Assembly (NCBI GenBank): GCA_022605955.1
Contig: JAKCOZ010000011.1
Location: forward strand, 1,794,537-1,858,536
DNA length: 64,000 bases
From: Rallus limicola
Taxonomy: Eukaryota > Chordata > Aves > Gruiformes > Rallidae
Direction of reading: 5' to 3'
Shown: in pieces, positions 10,913 through 20,117 of the stretch
Layout: each line of letters starts with the position of its first letter
Numbering within the stretch: position 1 is the first letter of the stretch
Notes under the pieces: model-generated
The model's database searches: none
Seen by the model: only the letters and a program-made list of their open reading frames with translations
Told to the model about the DNA's origin: nothing
Position numbers and translations under genes: made by a program

Positions 10913-11323
10913 GGGATGGAGGGACGGTGGTGGGAAGGAAGGATGCTCACAGGGAGGGACGGATGCTTGTGGGGAAGGATTGATGCTTGTGGTGATGGAG
11001 GGATGCTCACAAGGTTGGAGGGATGCTCATGGGATGGAGGGATGCTCATGGGATGGAGGGATGCTTGTGGTGATGGAGGGATGCTCACAAGGTTGGAGGG
11101 ATGCTCATGGGATGGAGGGATGCTTGTGGTGATGGAGGGATGCTCACAAGGTTGGAGGGATGCTCATGGGATGGAGGGATGCTCATGGGAAGGAGGGATG
11201 CTCATGAGGAGTGATGCTTGTGAGGAGGAATGGATGCTTGTGGGGATGGAGGGATGCTCACAGGGATGGAGGGATGCTCTTAAGGACAGAGGGATGCTCC
11301 TGGGCATGGCTGCTCATGGCAAG
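10913..11323 (+). repeat. GC-rich minisatellite with 60-bp higher-order unit
   Basis: The basic unit is about 20 bp with the core GGAGGGATGCT. Between 10,993 and 11,170 three variants alternate in fixed order: one ending CTTGTGGT, one ending CTCACAAG and one ending CTCATGGG. Together they form a 60-bp higher-order unit repeated three times, with one extra 20-mer after the first. The flanks (10,913-10,990, 11,170-11,323) hold more diverged units. A frame stays open across it because 60 is a multiple of 3, but it is not a credible protein. Confidence 0.95.
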
Positions 11324-12013
11324 GAGTGGGACCTTGAGACAGCTTGAGATCTTGCCTGCTTGGAGTGAAGGTGGTGAGCCCAGGCTTGCCAAGCTGCTGT
11401 CAGGAGTCTCATGGGACCGAGCTGGGCAGGTTATGGGAGAAGCAGCAACACGTCTCCTGTGCAAGGTCCTGAGTGTGGGTGATGCCCAGCAGCATCTCTC
11501 TGGATGCTGCTGTTCAGGGCAGTTAGGCAGGACACCCCATGGCTCTTCCACCCAACCCTCAGGGCAGAAACCTCTTCCTCACCCCAAAAAAAGGAAGATC
11601 CCCAGGGAAACGGGAGGTCTCCTCCTGGCCTGGCTGAGCACCTGGCTGGGCTGAGCTTCTCTGATGGGTTTTGGGGAGCCCATGGGGGAGCTCCTGGGGC
11701 CGGGCTGGCTGCAGGGAATCCTTCCCAGAGAAGCAGCATCCCCGGAGGCCAGTTGGGATTCCGGGATTCCTGATGCAAGAGTGCCACCGCCTGCGCCGGG
11801 CTCGCCCTGGGCGCCGGCACCGGGGACAAGCGGCCCCGGGTGGCCCAAGTGGCCTTGGCTGGGACGTAGATGGGTGACAGGCAGGGTGGGGGTCACCTAC
11901 CAGCTCCGTGTCCTGCCCTGGAGGGAGATAAGGGGGGACGACATGGGAATATCCCCTCTCTGACCCTGTGAGGGGGGGTCCCGTGCCCACAGCCCTTCCC
12001 TGAGCACCAGGAA
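11324..12013. other. unique DNA, GC-rich
   Basis: No repeat recognised. A CpG-containing patch at 11,755-11,870 (GCGCCGGGCTCGCCCTGGGCG) stands out and could be a small exon or regulatory patch. Frames through it differ by strand and none shows a domain. Confidence 0.35.
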
Positions 12014-12363
12014 GGGCTGGCATCACCTTGGAAGAAACCTCCCCTGGAAGGGCTGGGGTTATCTTGCTGTCACACTGCATTTGGTGGCACATAGGAGGGT
12101 TGGGGGGACAGGAGGGGGTGTTACTCCCTGCACGTGGCAGCAGCAGCAGCGCATCCTGGAATCTCCCAGCTGGATGGATGGGTGATGGGAGCCACCCCAG
12201 GGACCAGAGACACCCTGATGGGTGTCACCCCAATGGCCCAGATACCCGGGGGGTTCCTTAGGGTGCAGCTCAGGTCCTGTGACAAGAGTACCCTGGGAGG
12301 GGGGGTGAAGCAGAGGGATGCTCCTGGTTTCAGCTCCCTAAAAGTTCTTGCTGGGGGAGATTT
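12014..12363 (+). repeat. local duplication, copy 1 (350 bp)
   Basis: Nearly identical (about 98% by eye) to 14,156-14,507. Differences include a one-base insertion near the CAGCAG run and single substitutions. It is not CR1 and resembles no mobile element I know. Flanks here show no direct repeats, so this is the likelier source copy. It contains CACGTG and a CAGCAGCAGCAG run at 12,138-12,150. Confidence 0.93.
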
Positions 12364-13227
12364 GAACCCATCAATGCAGCTTCCTCCATGCCCACGTATG
12401 GAGACTGCAAGGGTGTCATATGGGGACAAGAAGGTCTCAGAACAGCCCCCCCTGTCCCTGAGCATTTTTAGGCTCAGGCTTTGCTGTTTCAGTACCCCCA
12501 GGGGGCACAGTCATAAGGGGACAAGTACAAATACCTGAGTGTGACTCCACATTGTCCCACTGAGGCTACTGGGAGGTCACCCCCATCCTGTAAAGACTGT
12601 GTGGGATCACTGTACCCCTGTGGCTGCTGGAGGGGTTTGTTGGACACAGGGTTGGAAGGATGGAGATGACCCCTGGGCTCTGCAAGTAAACACTGAGTAA
12701 GGAGCAGGGGAGATGCTCTTGTGTCCGACCACTGGTACGGCGCCTGCCCCCAGCGAGGCTGGAGATGCAGCCACCTCCCTCTGTGCTGGGATGGGAAAGG
12801 CCAATCCTCCAGGAATAATGGCTGTAAGCCTCTTAGCCAGCCACGCTGTCAGGGCCCATTGCTGATGAGCTGATTAAAACCGAATGGGAAAGATTAAACT
12901 CAGCTCCTCTGGGTACCCCAGGAGCCACCCCGGAGGCAGGCGATGGAGAGGACATGCTCCTTGGTGGGCTCGGTGGCTTTGCTCTGTCCATCTGTCTGTC
13001 CATCATGGGGCTGTCCAGACCTGGGTGCTCTGTAGCCACAAGGAATGTTTCAAGCCTTCGTGATCCCTGCAAATACTGGGAATTCCCAGCAGGAACCGGC
13101 CTCTCTGAAGATGATGGATAATCTGTGTCCAGGTCACCACTTGGAGATGGAGGAAACGGTGCCAGAAAAATCAGTGATGGGCAAAATTTCTCCTAATAGG
13201 TCCCCTGCTCCAGCCCTTGGGCAGTCT
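12364..13227. other. unique DNA
   Basis: No gene or repeat recognised. GC-rich with scattered CCCC tracts. Confidence 0.4.
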
Positions 13228-13769
13228 CAGGGGACAGCAGGTTAAAGGAGGTGATCTTCCCCCTCTGCTCTGCCCTGCTCAGGCCCCAGCTGGAGTGTTG
13301 TGTCCAGTGCTGGGCTCCCTGGGATCAACCAGCCAGGGATCTCCTGGAGAGAGTCCAGAGGAGGGACAGGGAGATGCTGAAGGGCCTGGAGCATCTCCCC
13401 TGGGAGGAAAGGCTGAGGGAGCTGGGGCTGTTCAGCCTGGAGAGAAGCAGCCTGAGAGGGGATCTGATCCCTGGGGATCAAGAGCTGAAGGGTGGCACCC
13501 AGGGGGCCATGGGCAGCCTCTGCTCAGGGTCTGTGGGGACAGGACAAGGGGCACTGGGCTCAAGTTTGAGCCCAGGGAGTTCCCCCCCAATGTGGGGAAG
13601 AACTTCTTGCCAGTGAGGGAGCCCTGGGCCAGGCTGCCCAGGGGGGTGTGGAGTCTCCTTCTCTGGAGAGATTCCAGCCCCTGTCCTAGGGACCCTGCTT
13701 TGGCAGGGGGTTGGACCCCATGATCTCTGGAGGTCCCTTCCAACCCCTGTGATTCTGTGACTCTGTGAC
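13228..13769 (+). mobile_element. CR1 LINE fragment, group B
   Basis: 5'-truncated copy of the same group as 4,735, starting near the GCTCTGCCCTGCTCAGG motif. The 3' hairpin CCCTGC TTTG GCAGGG lies near 13,697-13,712, and the tail has GTGATTCTGTGACTCTGTGA. Confidence 0.93.
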
Positions 13770-14129
13770 CTCCCCTGTGTTTTACTTTCTTTGAGGACCT
13801 GTATGAAACCCCCATTGTCCCTCTGGACATGAGATGTGGCAAACACACCATGTGGTAGCAGAAAAACATGGGATACCCCTGGATTTGAGAAATTTCTACA
13901 CCACCCCCCCACCCCCCAAAATTTGGCCAAGGGTTGGTTGGAAATGGAACCTCCATCTCCCCAGGGTCACATCCACACTCCTGGAAAGCAACTGGAGCCT
14001 GTGGAAAGGCATCATGTGAACAGAGCTGATGGGATGGAGAACTGGGTTTCAAAACAGGCTTTTAGAGTCAGAGCAAGAGTCCAGCGGGACCTGAAATGTC
14101 ACTTCACACCTGCAGCAGGCACAGGGTGG
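13770..14129. other. unique DNA
   Basis: Single-copy spacer with a C-rich tract at 13,904-13,917; no gene seen. Confidence 0.4.
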
Positions 14130-14539
14130 CATTGGAAAGCCTGGCCCTACCTGTGGGGCTGGCATCACCTTGGAAGAAACCTCCCCTGGAAGGGCTGGGG
14201 TTATCTTGCTGTCACACTGCATTTGGTGGCACATAGGAGGGTTGGGGGGACAGGAGGGGGTGTTACTCCCTGCACGTGCGCAGCAGCAGCAGCGCATCCT
14301 GGAATCTCCCAGCTGGATGGATGGGTGATGGGTGCCACCCCAGGGACCAGAGACACCCTAATGGGTGTCACCCCCAATGGCCCAGATACCCAGGGGGTAC
14401 CTTGGGGTGCAGCTCAGGTCCTGTGACAAGAGTACCCTGGGAGGGGGGGTGAAGCAGAGGGATGCTCCTGGTTTCAGCTCCCTAAAAGTTCTTGCTGGGG
14501 GAGATTTCATTGGAAAGCCTGGTCCCTACCTGTGAGGCT
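14130..14539 (+). repeat. local duplication, copy 2, framed by 31-bp direct repeats
   Basis: The 350-bp unit of 12,014 recurs at 14,156-14,507. It is bracketed by two copies of a 31/32-bp sequence starting CATTGGAAAGCCTGG (14,130-14,160 and 14,508-14,539), which differ by one substitution and one indel. The left repeat overlaps the first bases of the unit. This looks like insertion of a copied segment with a long target duplication. There is no poly(A) tail. Confidence 0.9.
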
Positions 14540-14930
14540 GCCCAGGGTCACTTGGCTGCACTGGCCCTGGTGAGGGAGTGAGACAAAGCTGGAGCTGAAG
14601 CTGTGTGTGCTCCTGCTTCCATGTGCCTCCAGGTTTCACCCATCCCCCAGTAATTCTCCTCCTCCACTGCTGCTGGTGCCTCTCTTCCAGGTCGTGCCCA
14701 GGTCCTGCAGTTGCTTCTTCAGTGGGGGGAAAAAAAAGAAACCCAAAGATTTTATTATAGGAACCTGCTGCAACCTGGACATGTGGATCCAGGTGTGTGG
14801 GGGTCTCTTGGTGATCTCTGTGCAGAGTGGGCTTTGGGATTTGACCCCATTTTTGGGGTGATACCACCCTGGCTGGGTGTAGGGGCCCATTCTGCCATGG
14901 GGATCCCTTCTCTTGGGGTTTTACTGAATA
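14540..14930. other. unique DNA
   Basis: Nothing recognised except an A-run at 14,731-14,743. Confidence 0.4.
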
Positions 14931-15261
14931 ACTGGTTGGCCTTCAAGGAGGGATCTGCCCCTGGGGTCACCAGAGCAAAGCTCCACCAGCAGTGAACCAG
15001 GGAGGTGACACCTCCTCCCAGCCATGAGCTCTTGTCAATAGTTAGTTGATCCTTCCACAGGATCCTTAAATTACCCACCTGAGCTACATTAATTACCCAC
15101 CTGAGCTACATTAATTACCCACCCAAGATGCCTGAGGAGAAAAGCAGGGCAGAAGCAGTCAAGGTTGGGACTGTGACTTCAAGGTCCCAGATTCCCCCTG
15201 TCCCTCCAGCAGCACCCATGGGGTATGTATGATATATCTATACCTCTCTATAGCTATAAAA
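14931..15261 (+). repeat. duplicated segment, copy 1 (partner at 27,546)
   Basis: About 330 bp of non-CR1 sequence, followed directly by a CR1, that recurs at 27,546-27,867. This copy has two tandem units of a 22-mer (ATTACCCACCTGAGCTACATTA, split: ATTACCCACCT and GAGCTACATTA) near 15,069-15,116; the partner has one. It ends in an AT-rich stretch with TATAAAAACATAG. Confidence 0.93.
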
Positions 15262-15855
15262 ACATAGAACAGTCTGGGTTGGAAGGGACCCCAAGGGTCC
15301 CAGAGCTCCAACCCCCTGCCACAGGCAGGGCCACCAACCTCCAGGCCTGGAGCTCCACAAGGTTGCCCAGGGCCCCAGCCAACCTGGCCTTCAACACCCC
15401 CAGGGACGGGGCACCCACCCCCTCTCTGGGCAGCCCCTGCCAGCCCCTCCCCACTCTCTCTGCACAGAACTTCCCCCCAATGTCTCCTCTGCCCCTTCCC
15501 TCCTCCAGCTTCACTCCAGCCCCCTTGTCCTGCCAGGCTCTGCCCTTGGAACAAGCCCATTCCCCTCCTGTTCCTCGGGTCCCTTCAGGGACAGGCAGGC
15601 TGCAATGAGGTCCCCCCCAGAAGCAGCCTTCTCTTCTCCAGGCTGAGCCAGCCCAGCTCCCTCAGCCTCTCTCCAGAGGGGAGCTGCTCCAGCCCTCTCA
15701 GCATCTCTGGGGCTCCTCTGACCCCTCTCCAACAGCCCCACATCTTCCTTGTGTTGGGCCCCAGCTCTGGACACAGGACTCCAGCTGGGGAGGGCAGAGC
15801 AGAAAGGGACCCTCCCTGTCCCTGCTGCCACCCCTCTGCTGAAGGAGCCCAGCGT
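15262..15855 (-). mobile_element. CR1 LINE fragment, group C
   Basis: Minus-strand copy very close to those at 1,348 and 30,513 over the core. The 3' hairpin is near 15,314-15,332. It lacks a clear octamer tail; its 3' end meets the AT-rich duplicated segment at AACATAGAACAG. 5' truncation near 15,855. Confidence 0.92.
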
Positions 15856-16374
15856 CCCTCCGGATGGCTCCCCTTCCCTTCCCCTGTGCCAGCCCCCCCC
15901 CCTCAGCATCACTCTGCATGTGCCTAACACAGACTTTCTCTCGGCAAGGGGAACACCCCAAATTTCACATCTCCAACCACGAGCTGGACCCCAAAAGCCA
16001 ATGTGCCCCAACATCTGCCCCCTCCTCCCCAAACTGGCGTGTCCTGCAGCACTTATGTTCTCAGCAGTGGTCCAAGACACCTTTAGGGGTGCTACCTGAG
16101 ACCGGGCAGAGATTTGGGGTGCTGTGAGGGAAGGTGCAGTGATTTGGGGTGCGGCATTGACAGGGGGGAGCAGCAGCTGCTTCGTGTGGCCCCCCCACTC
16201 CTCACTGGCACCCTGCTTTTGAGAAGCCCCCTCTGTGGGGGGTGTTAGAGCCCATCGAGGGTCTCAGACCCATATGGGGGTTATTTGGGGGGGGGAAGGA
16301 GAGGTCACGTAGGTTGATCTACACCCATAGCATCATAGCAACCCCCTCCAGGGACCCCCAGCCCTCTCCCACCC
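15856..16374. other. unique DNA
   Basis: GC-rich spacer with C runs (15,893-15,902) and G runs (16,289-16,296). No gene seen. Confidence 0.4.
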
Positions 16375-17092
16375 GGGAAAGGAGAGGGGGGGGGGGAAAG
16401 GAGAGGGAGGGGAGAAAGGAGGAGGCGGGGGGGGGGGGGGGGGGGGTGAGAGGAGGAGGGGGGTGGGGAGAGGAGGTGGGGGGGGGGGAGGAGAAAGGAG
16501 GGGGGGGAGAGGAGGGGGGTAGGGGGGAGAGAGAAGGGGGGGAGGGGGGTGGGGGAGGGGGGGGGAGGAGGGGGAGAGAGGGGGGGAGAGATAAGGGGGA
16601 GGGGGGGGAGAGAAGGGGGAGAGGAGGGGGGAGAAGGGGGGGGAGAGAAGGGGGGAGCGGGGGAGGAAGTAGGGGAGGGGGAGGAGAGGGGAGGAAGGGG
16701 GGAAAAGGGGGAGGGAAGGGGGGGAAAAGGAGGGGGGGGAAGGGGGGGGGAGGGAAGGGGGGAAAAGGAGGGGGGGGAAGGGGGGGAGAGGGGGGAAGGG
16801 GGGGAGAGGGGAGGGGGGGGAAGGGGGGAGAGGGGAGGGGGAGGGGGGGGGAGAGGGGAGGGGGAGGGGGGGGGAAGGGGGGGGAGAGGGGAGGAGGGGA
16901 GGGGGAGGGGGGGGAAGGGGGGAGAGGGGAGGGGGGGAGGGGGAGGAGGGGGGGGAGGGAAGGGGGGGGAGGGAGGGGGGGGGAAAGGAGGGGGGGGAAG
17001 GAGGGGAGGGGGGGGAAGGAGGGGGGAAAGGTGGGGGGGAAGGGGAGGGGAAGGGAAGGGGGGGGGAAAGGGGGGGGGGGGAGCGGAGAGGG
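16375..17092 (+). repeat. long polypurine (G/A) tract
   Basis: About 718 bases that are nearly all G or A on the plus strand; I count 8 T and 3 C. From 16,671 to 17,031 it is pure G/A for 361 bases. G runs of 5-20 are spaced by one to three A, giving many G-quadruplex-compatible arrays, and mirror-repeat purine DNA of this type can form triplexes. The open frames through it (Gly/Glu/Arg-rich on plus, Pro/Ser/Leu-rich on minus) are by-products of composition. Confidence 0.97.
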
Positions 17093-17316
17093 CGCTCCAC
17101 GCAGGACCTGCCACCAGAGGGCACCGCGCCCCCACTTTTGGGAGCCGCTTCCCACAATGCAGCGAGTCGGGCCGGGGGCTCCGCACCTCTCCGCACCTCT
17201 CCGCACCTCTCCGCACCTCTCCGCACCTCTCCGCACCTCTCCGCACCTCTCCGCACCTCTCCGCACGCCGGGCTGCGGCCGCAGGGCGAGCGCGGAGCTC
17301 CGCGCAGCCCCCCCAG
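17093..17316 (+). promoter_or_regulatory. CpG-rich promoter/exon-1 candidate with splice donor
   Basis: The stretch is CpG-rich (GGGCACCGCGCCC, GCGAGTCGGGCCGGG, GCGGCCGCAGGGCGAGCGCGG) and ends at a strong donor, CCCCAG followed by GTAAGC at 17,317. An ATG at 17,157 opens a frame through the 10-mer array to the donor (53 codons plus one base). A good acceptor (pyrimidine-rich, ending TATCCCAG at 18,185) and an AATAAA at 18,953 lie downstream, so a short spliced transcript is possible. No protein family is recognised; a non-coding first exon is as likely. Confidence 0.3.
17181..17266 (+). repeat. perfect 10-bp tandem repeat, 8.6 copies
   Basis: CCGCACCTCT is repeated eight times without a mismatch (17,181-17,260) plus six further bases. 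Perfect identity suggests recent expansion and probable length variation. If translated in the frame from 17,157, three units give a 10-residue repeat. Confidence 0.97.
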
Positions 17317-17362
17317 GTAAGCGCTACCCCCGGCTCCGCGGGGCCGGCTCTGCTGCTCCGGG

Positions 17363-17414
17363 AGGCTCAGCCTGGCTCAGCCTGGCTCAGCCTGGCTCGG
17401 CTCGGCTCGGCTCA
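17363..17414 (+). repeat. CTCAG/CTCGG short tandem array
   Basis: The 10-mer GGCTCAGCCT occurs three times, then collapses into the 5-mer GGCTC (CGGCT) repeated to 17,414. It directly follows the donor region and precedes the A/T-rich array. Confidence 0.9.
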
Positions 17415-18060
17415 GTTGATTTTATTATTCATTTGATAATTTGTTTTTCGAATTATTGAACTATTTTTCTAATTATTTAACTACTTTTAATTATTTAACT
17501 ATTTTTAATTATTGTATTATTTCCTAATTATTTTACTATTTTTAAATTATTTTACTATTTTCCTAATTATTTAACTATTTTAAATTATTTTACTATTTCC
17601 TAATTATTTTACTATTTTCTTAATTATTTAACTATTTTAAATTACTTTACTATTTCCTAATTATTTATTATTTCCAAATTATTATTTCCTAATTATTTAT
17701 TATTTCCAAATTATTATTTCCTAATTATTTATTATTTCCAAATTATTATTTCCTACTTAATTATTATTTCCTACTTAATTATTATTTCCTACTTAATTAT
17801 TATTTCCTACTTATTTATTATTTCCTACTTATTTATTATTTCCTACTTATTTATTATTTCCTACTTATTTATTATTTCCTACTTATTTTACTATTTTTCT
17901 ACTTATTTCACTATTTTTCTACTTATTTCACTATTTTTCTACTTATTTCACTATTTTTCTAATTATTTTGCTATTTTATATCCCTCTAATGATGTTGCTA
18001 TTTTAACATTTTCCTAATTATTTGACTATTTGATACATTTTTACAGTGTTTGTTTATTTG
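17415..18060 (+). repeat. A/T-rich nested minisatellite
   Basis: About 645 bases of T/A with sparse C, made of related units. TTTAACTATTTTAAATTATT-like units come first (17,450-17,660), then units with TTATTTCCAAATTATTATTTCC (split: TTATTTCCAAA, TTATTATTTCC) to 17,755. Then there are 18-mers TATTTCCTACTTAATTAT and TATTTCCTACTTATTTAT to about 17,890, and finally TACTTATTTCACTATTTTTC units to 17,960. The changing unit shows stepwise expansions. G is almost absent until 17,980. Confidence 0.95.
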
Positions 18061-19900
18061 ATTGTACTTTCTAATCCTCCCCCCGTCCCTGGGCTGTGCT
18101 GGGGAGCAGAGCTTTCCCCTCCCAAAATGGGTCCTGGCTTGAAGGGGACCCATCACCCCCCTTTCCCTTCCTCTCTCTATCCCAGGTTTGGGGTATCCCT
18201 GGGCTGGGGGGGATTTTTTGGGGCAGCACCAGCAGTGGGGTGAGCCCTGGCTGGGCTGGAGGCTCCTTGGAGTGTGTGTGGGGGACACACAGAGATACTG
18301 GGGTCCTCACCCAGACCCCCAAAGTTAGGGGCAAGCTGTGCCTGTGGTTCTGGGGTGGCACCGGCTCATTCTGGGATGGAGCAAGATGAATGGGGTGTAG
18401 CAGCAGGGTAGCTGTTGAGATAGGGGGTGAGGGCTCCTCTGCCCCTGGGTAGAGTTGGAGTTTGGGGATTTTGGGCTGGGGGGGGGGGGGGGATGCTGGG
18501 AAAGTTCCCAGCTGCTTTGAAGGGGTTTTTGAGCTGCAAGGAGAAATCGTGGCCAGGATGGCTGGAGAGGGGGTGAGCGGCTCCTGAAAGCTGAGGAATG
18601 GCTTTGGGTCCCCTTGGAGAGGGGGCTTGGGAGCCTCGGTGTCCCTGTCCCACTGGGACAGCGGTACCTCCCCATCCTTTGGTGACAGCGGCGGTAAATA
18701 GTCCTGGTATGTGAACTCAGAGTGCTGGGAGCGCAGCGGGGCTTTGGAGGAGGCAGGATGCTTCAGGCTCCCTCCCTCCCCTGGTTCCCCCTTTGTGTGG
18801 TGGGTCTCGAGGTGTTTGGGACTCACCAGCTCCCCCAGATTGTGTATTGGGTGGGTTGGGTGGGTGAAAAACCTCTGGTTTTCACAAAAGAAGCCTCTGG
18901 CCAGAGCAGCATTGGAGATGTTTTATCTATCCCAGGGACGTGGGCTAAAGCAAATAAACTTGGATTTCATCATGCTGGGGTTGGGCTCCTTTGTTTCCCA
19001 CCCTGCTCCAGCCAGCCTGGGCTCCCTACAGCCACTTAAAGGTTTCTGCATCCAACCTCCAAACACGTAGCAAAACTTCTGCCCCTTCTTGCAAAACTCC
19101 CCCCCTCTCCCACCTCCCTCCAGAGGCTGCTCTGAACTCTGCCCCTTCCCCCTCCCCCCCCCCCCCATGCTCTTCCTTTGGCTGTGGGAAGGGGGTTTGT
19201 GGGGTGTCTCCTCCAGCCCCATCCCCTCGTAGCAGCTCAGGACCAGGCTGTGAGAGATGCTGCAGGTGTGGAAGATGCAAGCAGGGCTGTCTGTCAGTCA
19301 GTCAGGGCTGTCTGTCAGTCGGGGCTGTCTGCTCTGCTGAGGGGTGCAGGTGAGCTTCGTGGCTCGTGCTGCTCGGCTCAGGAGGTAAAGGATGCTGTGG
19401 ATGAGGGAGGCTGGTGTCATTTCTGTACCTGGGATGGGGGGGTTGAGAGGGGGGAGCCCTGAGATATTTCTCTACTCAGCTGGCTACGGGAACTGGAGCC
19501 CTAAGGCATCACAGTGAGCGTGGGAACATGCCCCTCTGGTGCAGGAACAGAGGGATAAGGGGGTTTGGGGGCTGCAGGTGCCAGTACATATCATGTATAT
19601 AGGGCTGCAAATGATCCTAACTGCTTGCATGGAAGCCTTGAGCAAGCCTTTCCCCTTGCTGGAAGAGCCTGCACAGTCCCACTGACACAGGATGTGAGAG
19701 TGACAGGGTCAGGGTGTTGGGCATGTGAGGAGGTGTGTTTCTGTGCCAGCTAGGTGGGTGGCAAAGATCATGGGGGGTGTTAGTAGAGAAAAAAAAGTCC
19801 AAGATCAAAATTAAATGATGTGTTGTGCCCTCACGTGCTCTTCAGAATTGAATGGGTGGGGATGAGACCTCCTAACCCCATAGCGATGGGCTGGGGGTAA
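18061..19900. other. unique DNA with possible exon 2 and polyA signal
   Basis: A strong plus-strand splice acceptor ends at 18,185. AATAAA at 18,953-18,958 is followed by a GT-rich stretch. On the minus strand a 251-codon frame (18,826-18,071) is proline/serine-rich, with FTYQDYLPPLSPKDGE near its start, but no recognised domain. Homopolymers: G15 at 18,478-18,492 and C13 at 19,154-19,166. A small direct repeat built on GGGCTGTCTGTCAGTC lies at 19,283-19,330. Confidence 0.35.
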
Positions 19901-20117
19901 TCACAGAACTGGAGGGGTTGGAAGGGACCTTGAGCAATCACTGGGTGCAACCCCCTGCCAAAGCAGGGTCCCTAGGACAGGGGCTGGAATCTCTCCAGAG
20001 AAGGAGACTCCACACCCCCCTGGGCAGCCTGGCCCAGGGCTCCCTCACCCTCACTGGCAACAAGTTCTTCCCCACATTGTGGGGGAACTCCCTGGGCTCC
20101 AGCTTGAAGCCTGTGGC
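19901..20117 (-). mobile_element. CR1 3' end, group B
   Basis: Only the last 217 bases of a group B element: degenerate octamer at 19,901, hairpin (CCCTGC CAAA GCAGGG as read on plus) near 19,952-19,967, and the CTCCAGAGAAGGAGACTCC motif. Truncated at 20,117. Confidence 0.92.

Noticed and set aside
10913..11323. Tandem repeats as a CRISPR array
   Set aside because: Units are contiguous without unique spacers, and the window is a vertebrate genome.
10889..11347. 152-codon repetitive frame (GGML/RDA units)
   Set aside because: A translation of the 20/60-bp minisatellite; stays open only because 60 is a multiple of three.
12138..12150. CAGCAG run as a trinucleotide-repeat disease-type locus
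   Set aside because: Only four units and not in a supported coding frame.
15230..15265. TATAAAAACATAG as a promoter TATA box
   Set aside because: It belongs to the duplicated segment present also at 27.8 kb and has no CpG island, start motif or exon after it.
16242..17459. 405-codon plus-strand frame, Gly/Glu/Arg-rich, and three minus-strand Pro/Ser/Leu frames of about 310 codons
   Set aside because: They are produced by the stop-free G/A tract in every frame; no initiation context, domain or codon bias. Only the last part (from 17,157) was kept as a weak exon candidate.
18071..18826. 251-codon minus-strand frame, proline-rich
   Set aside because: No recognised domain; internal splice-like signals are as good as the frame itself. 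Long open frames are frequent in this GC-rich C-tract DNA. Not called as a gene.
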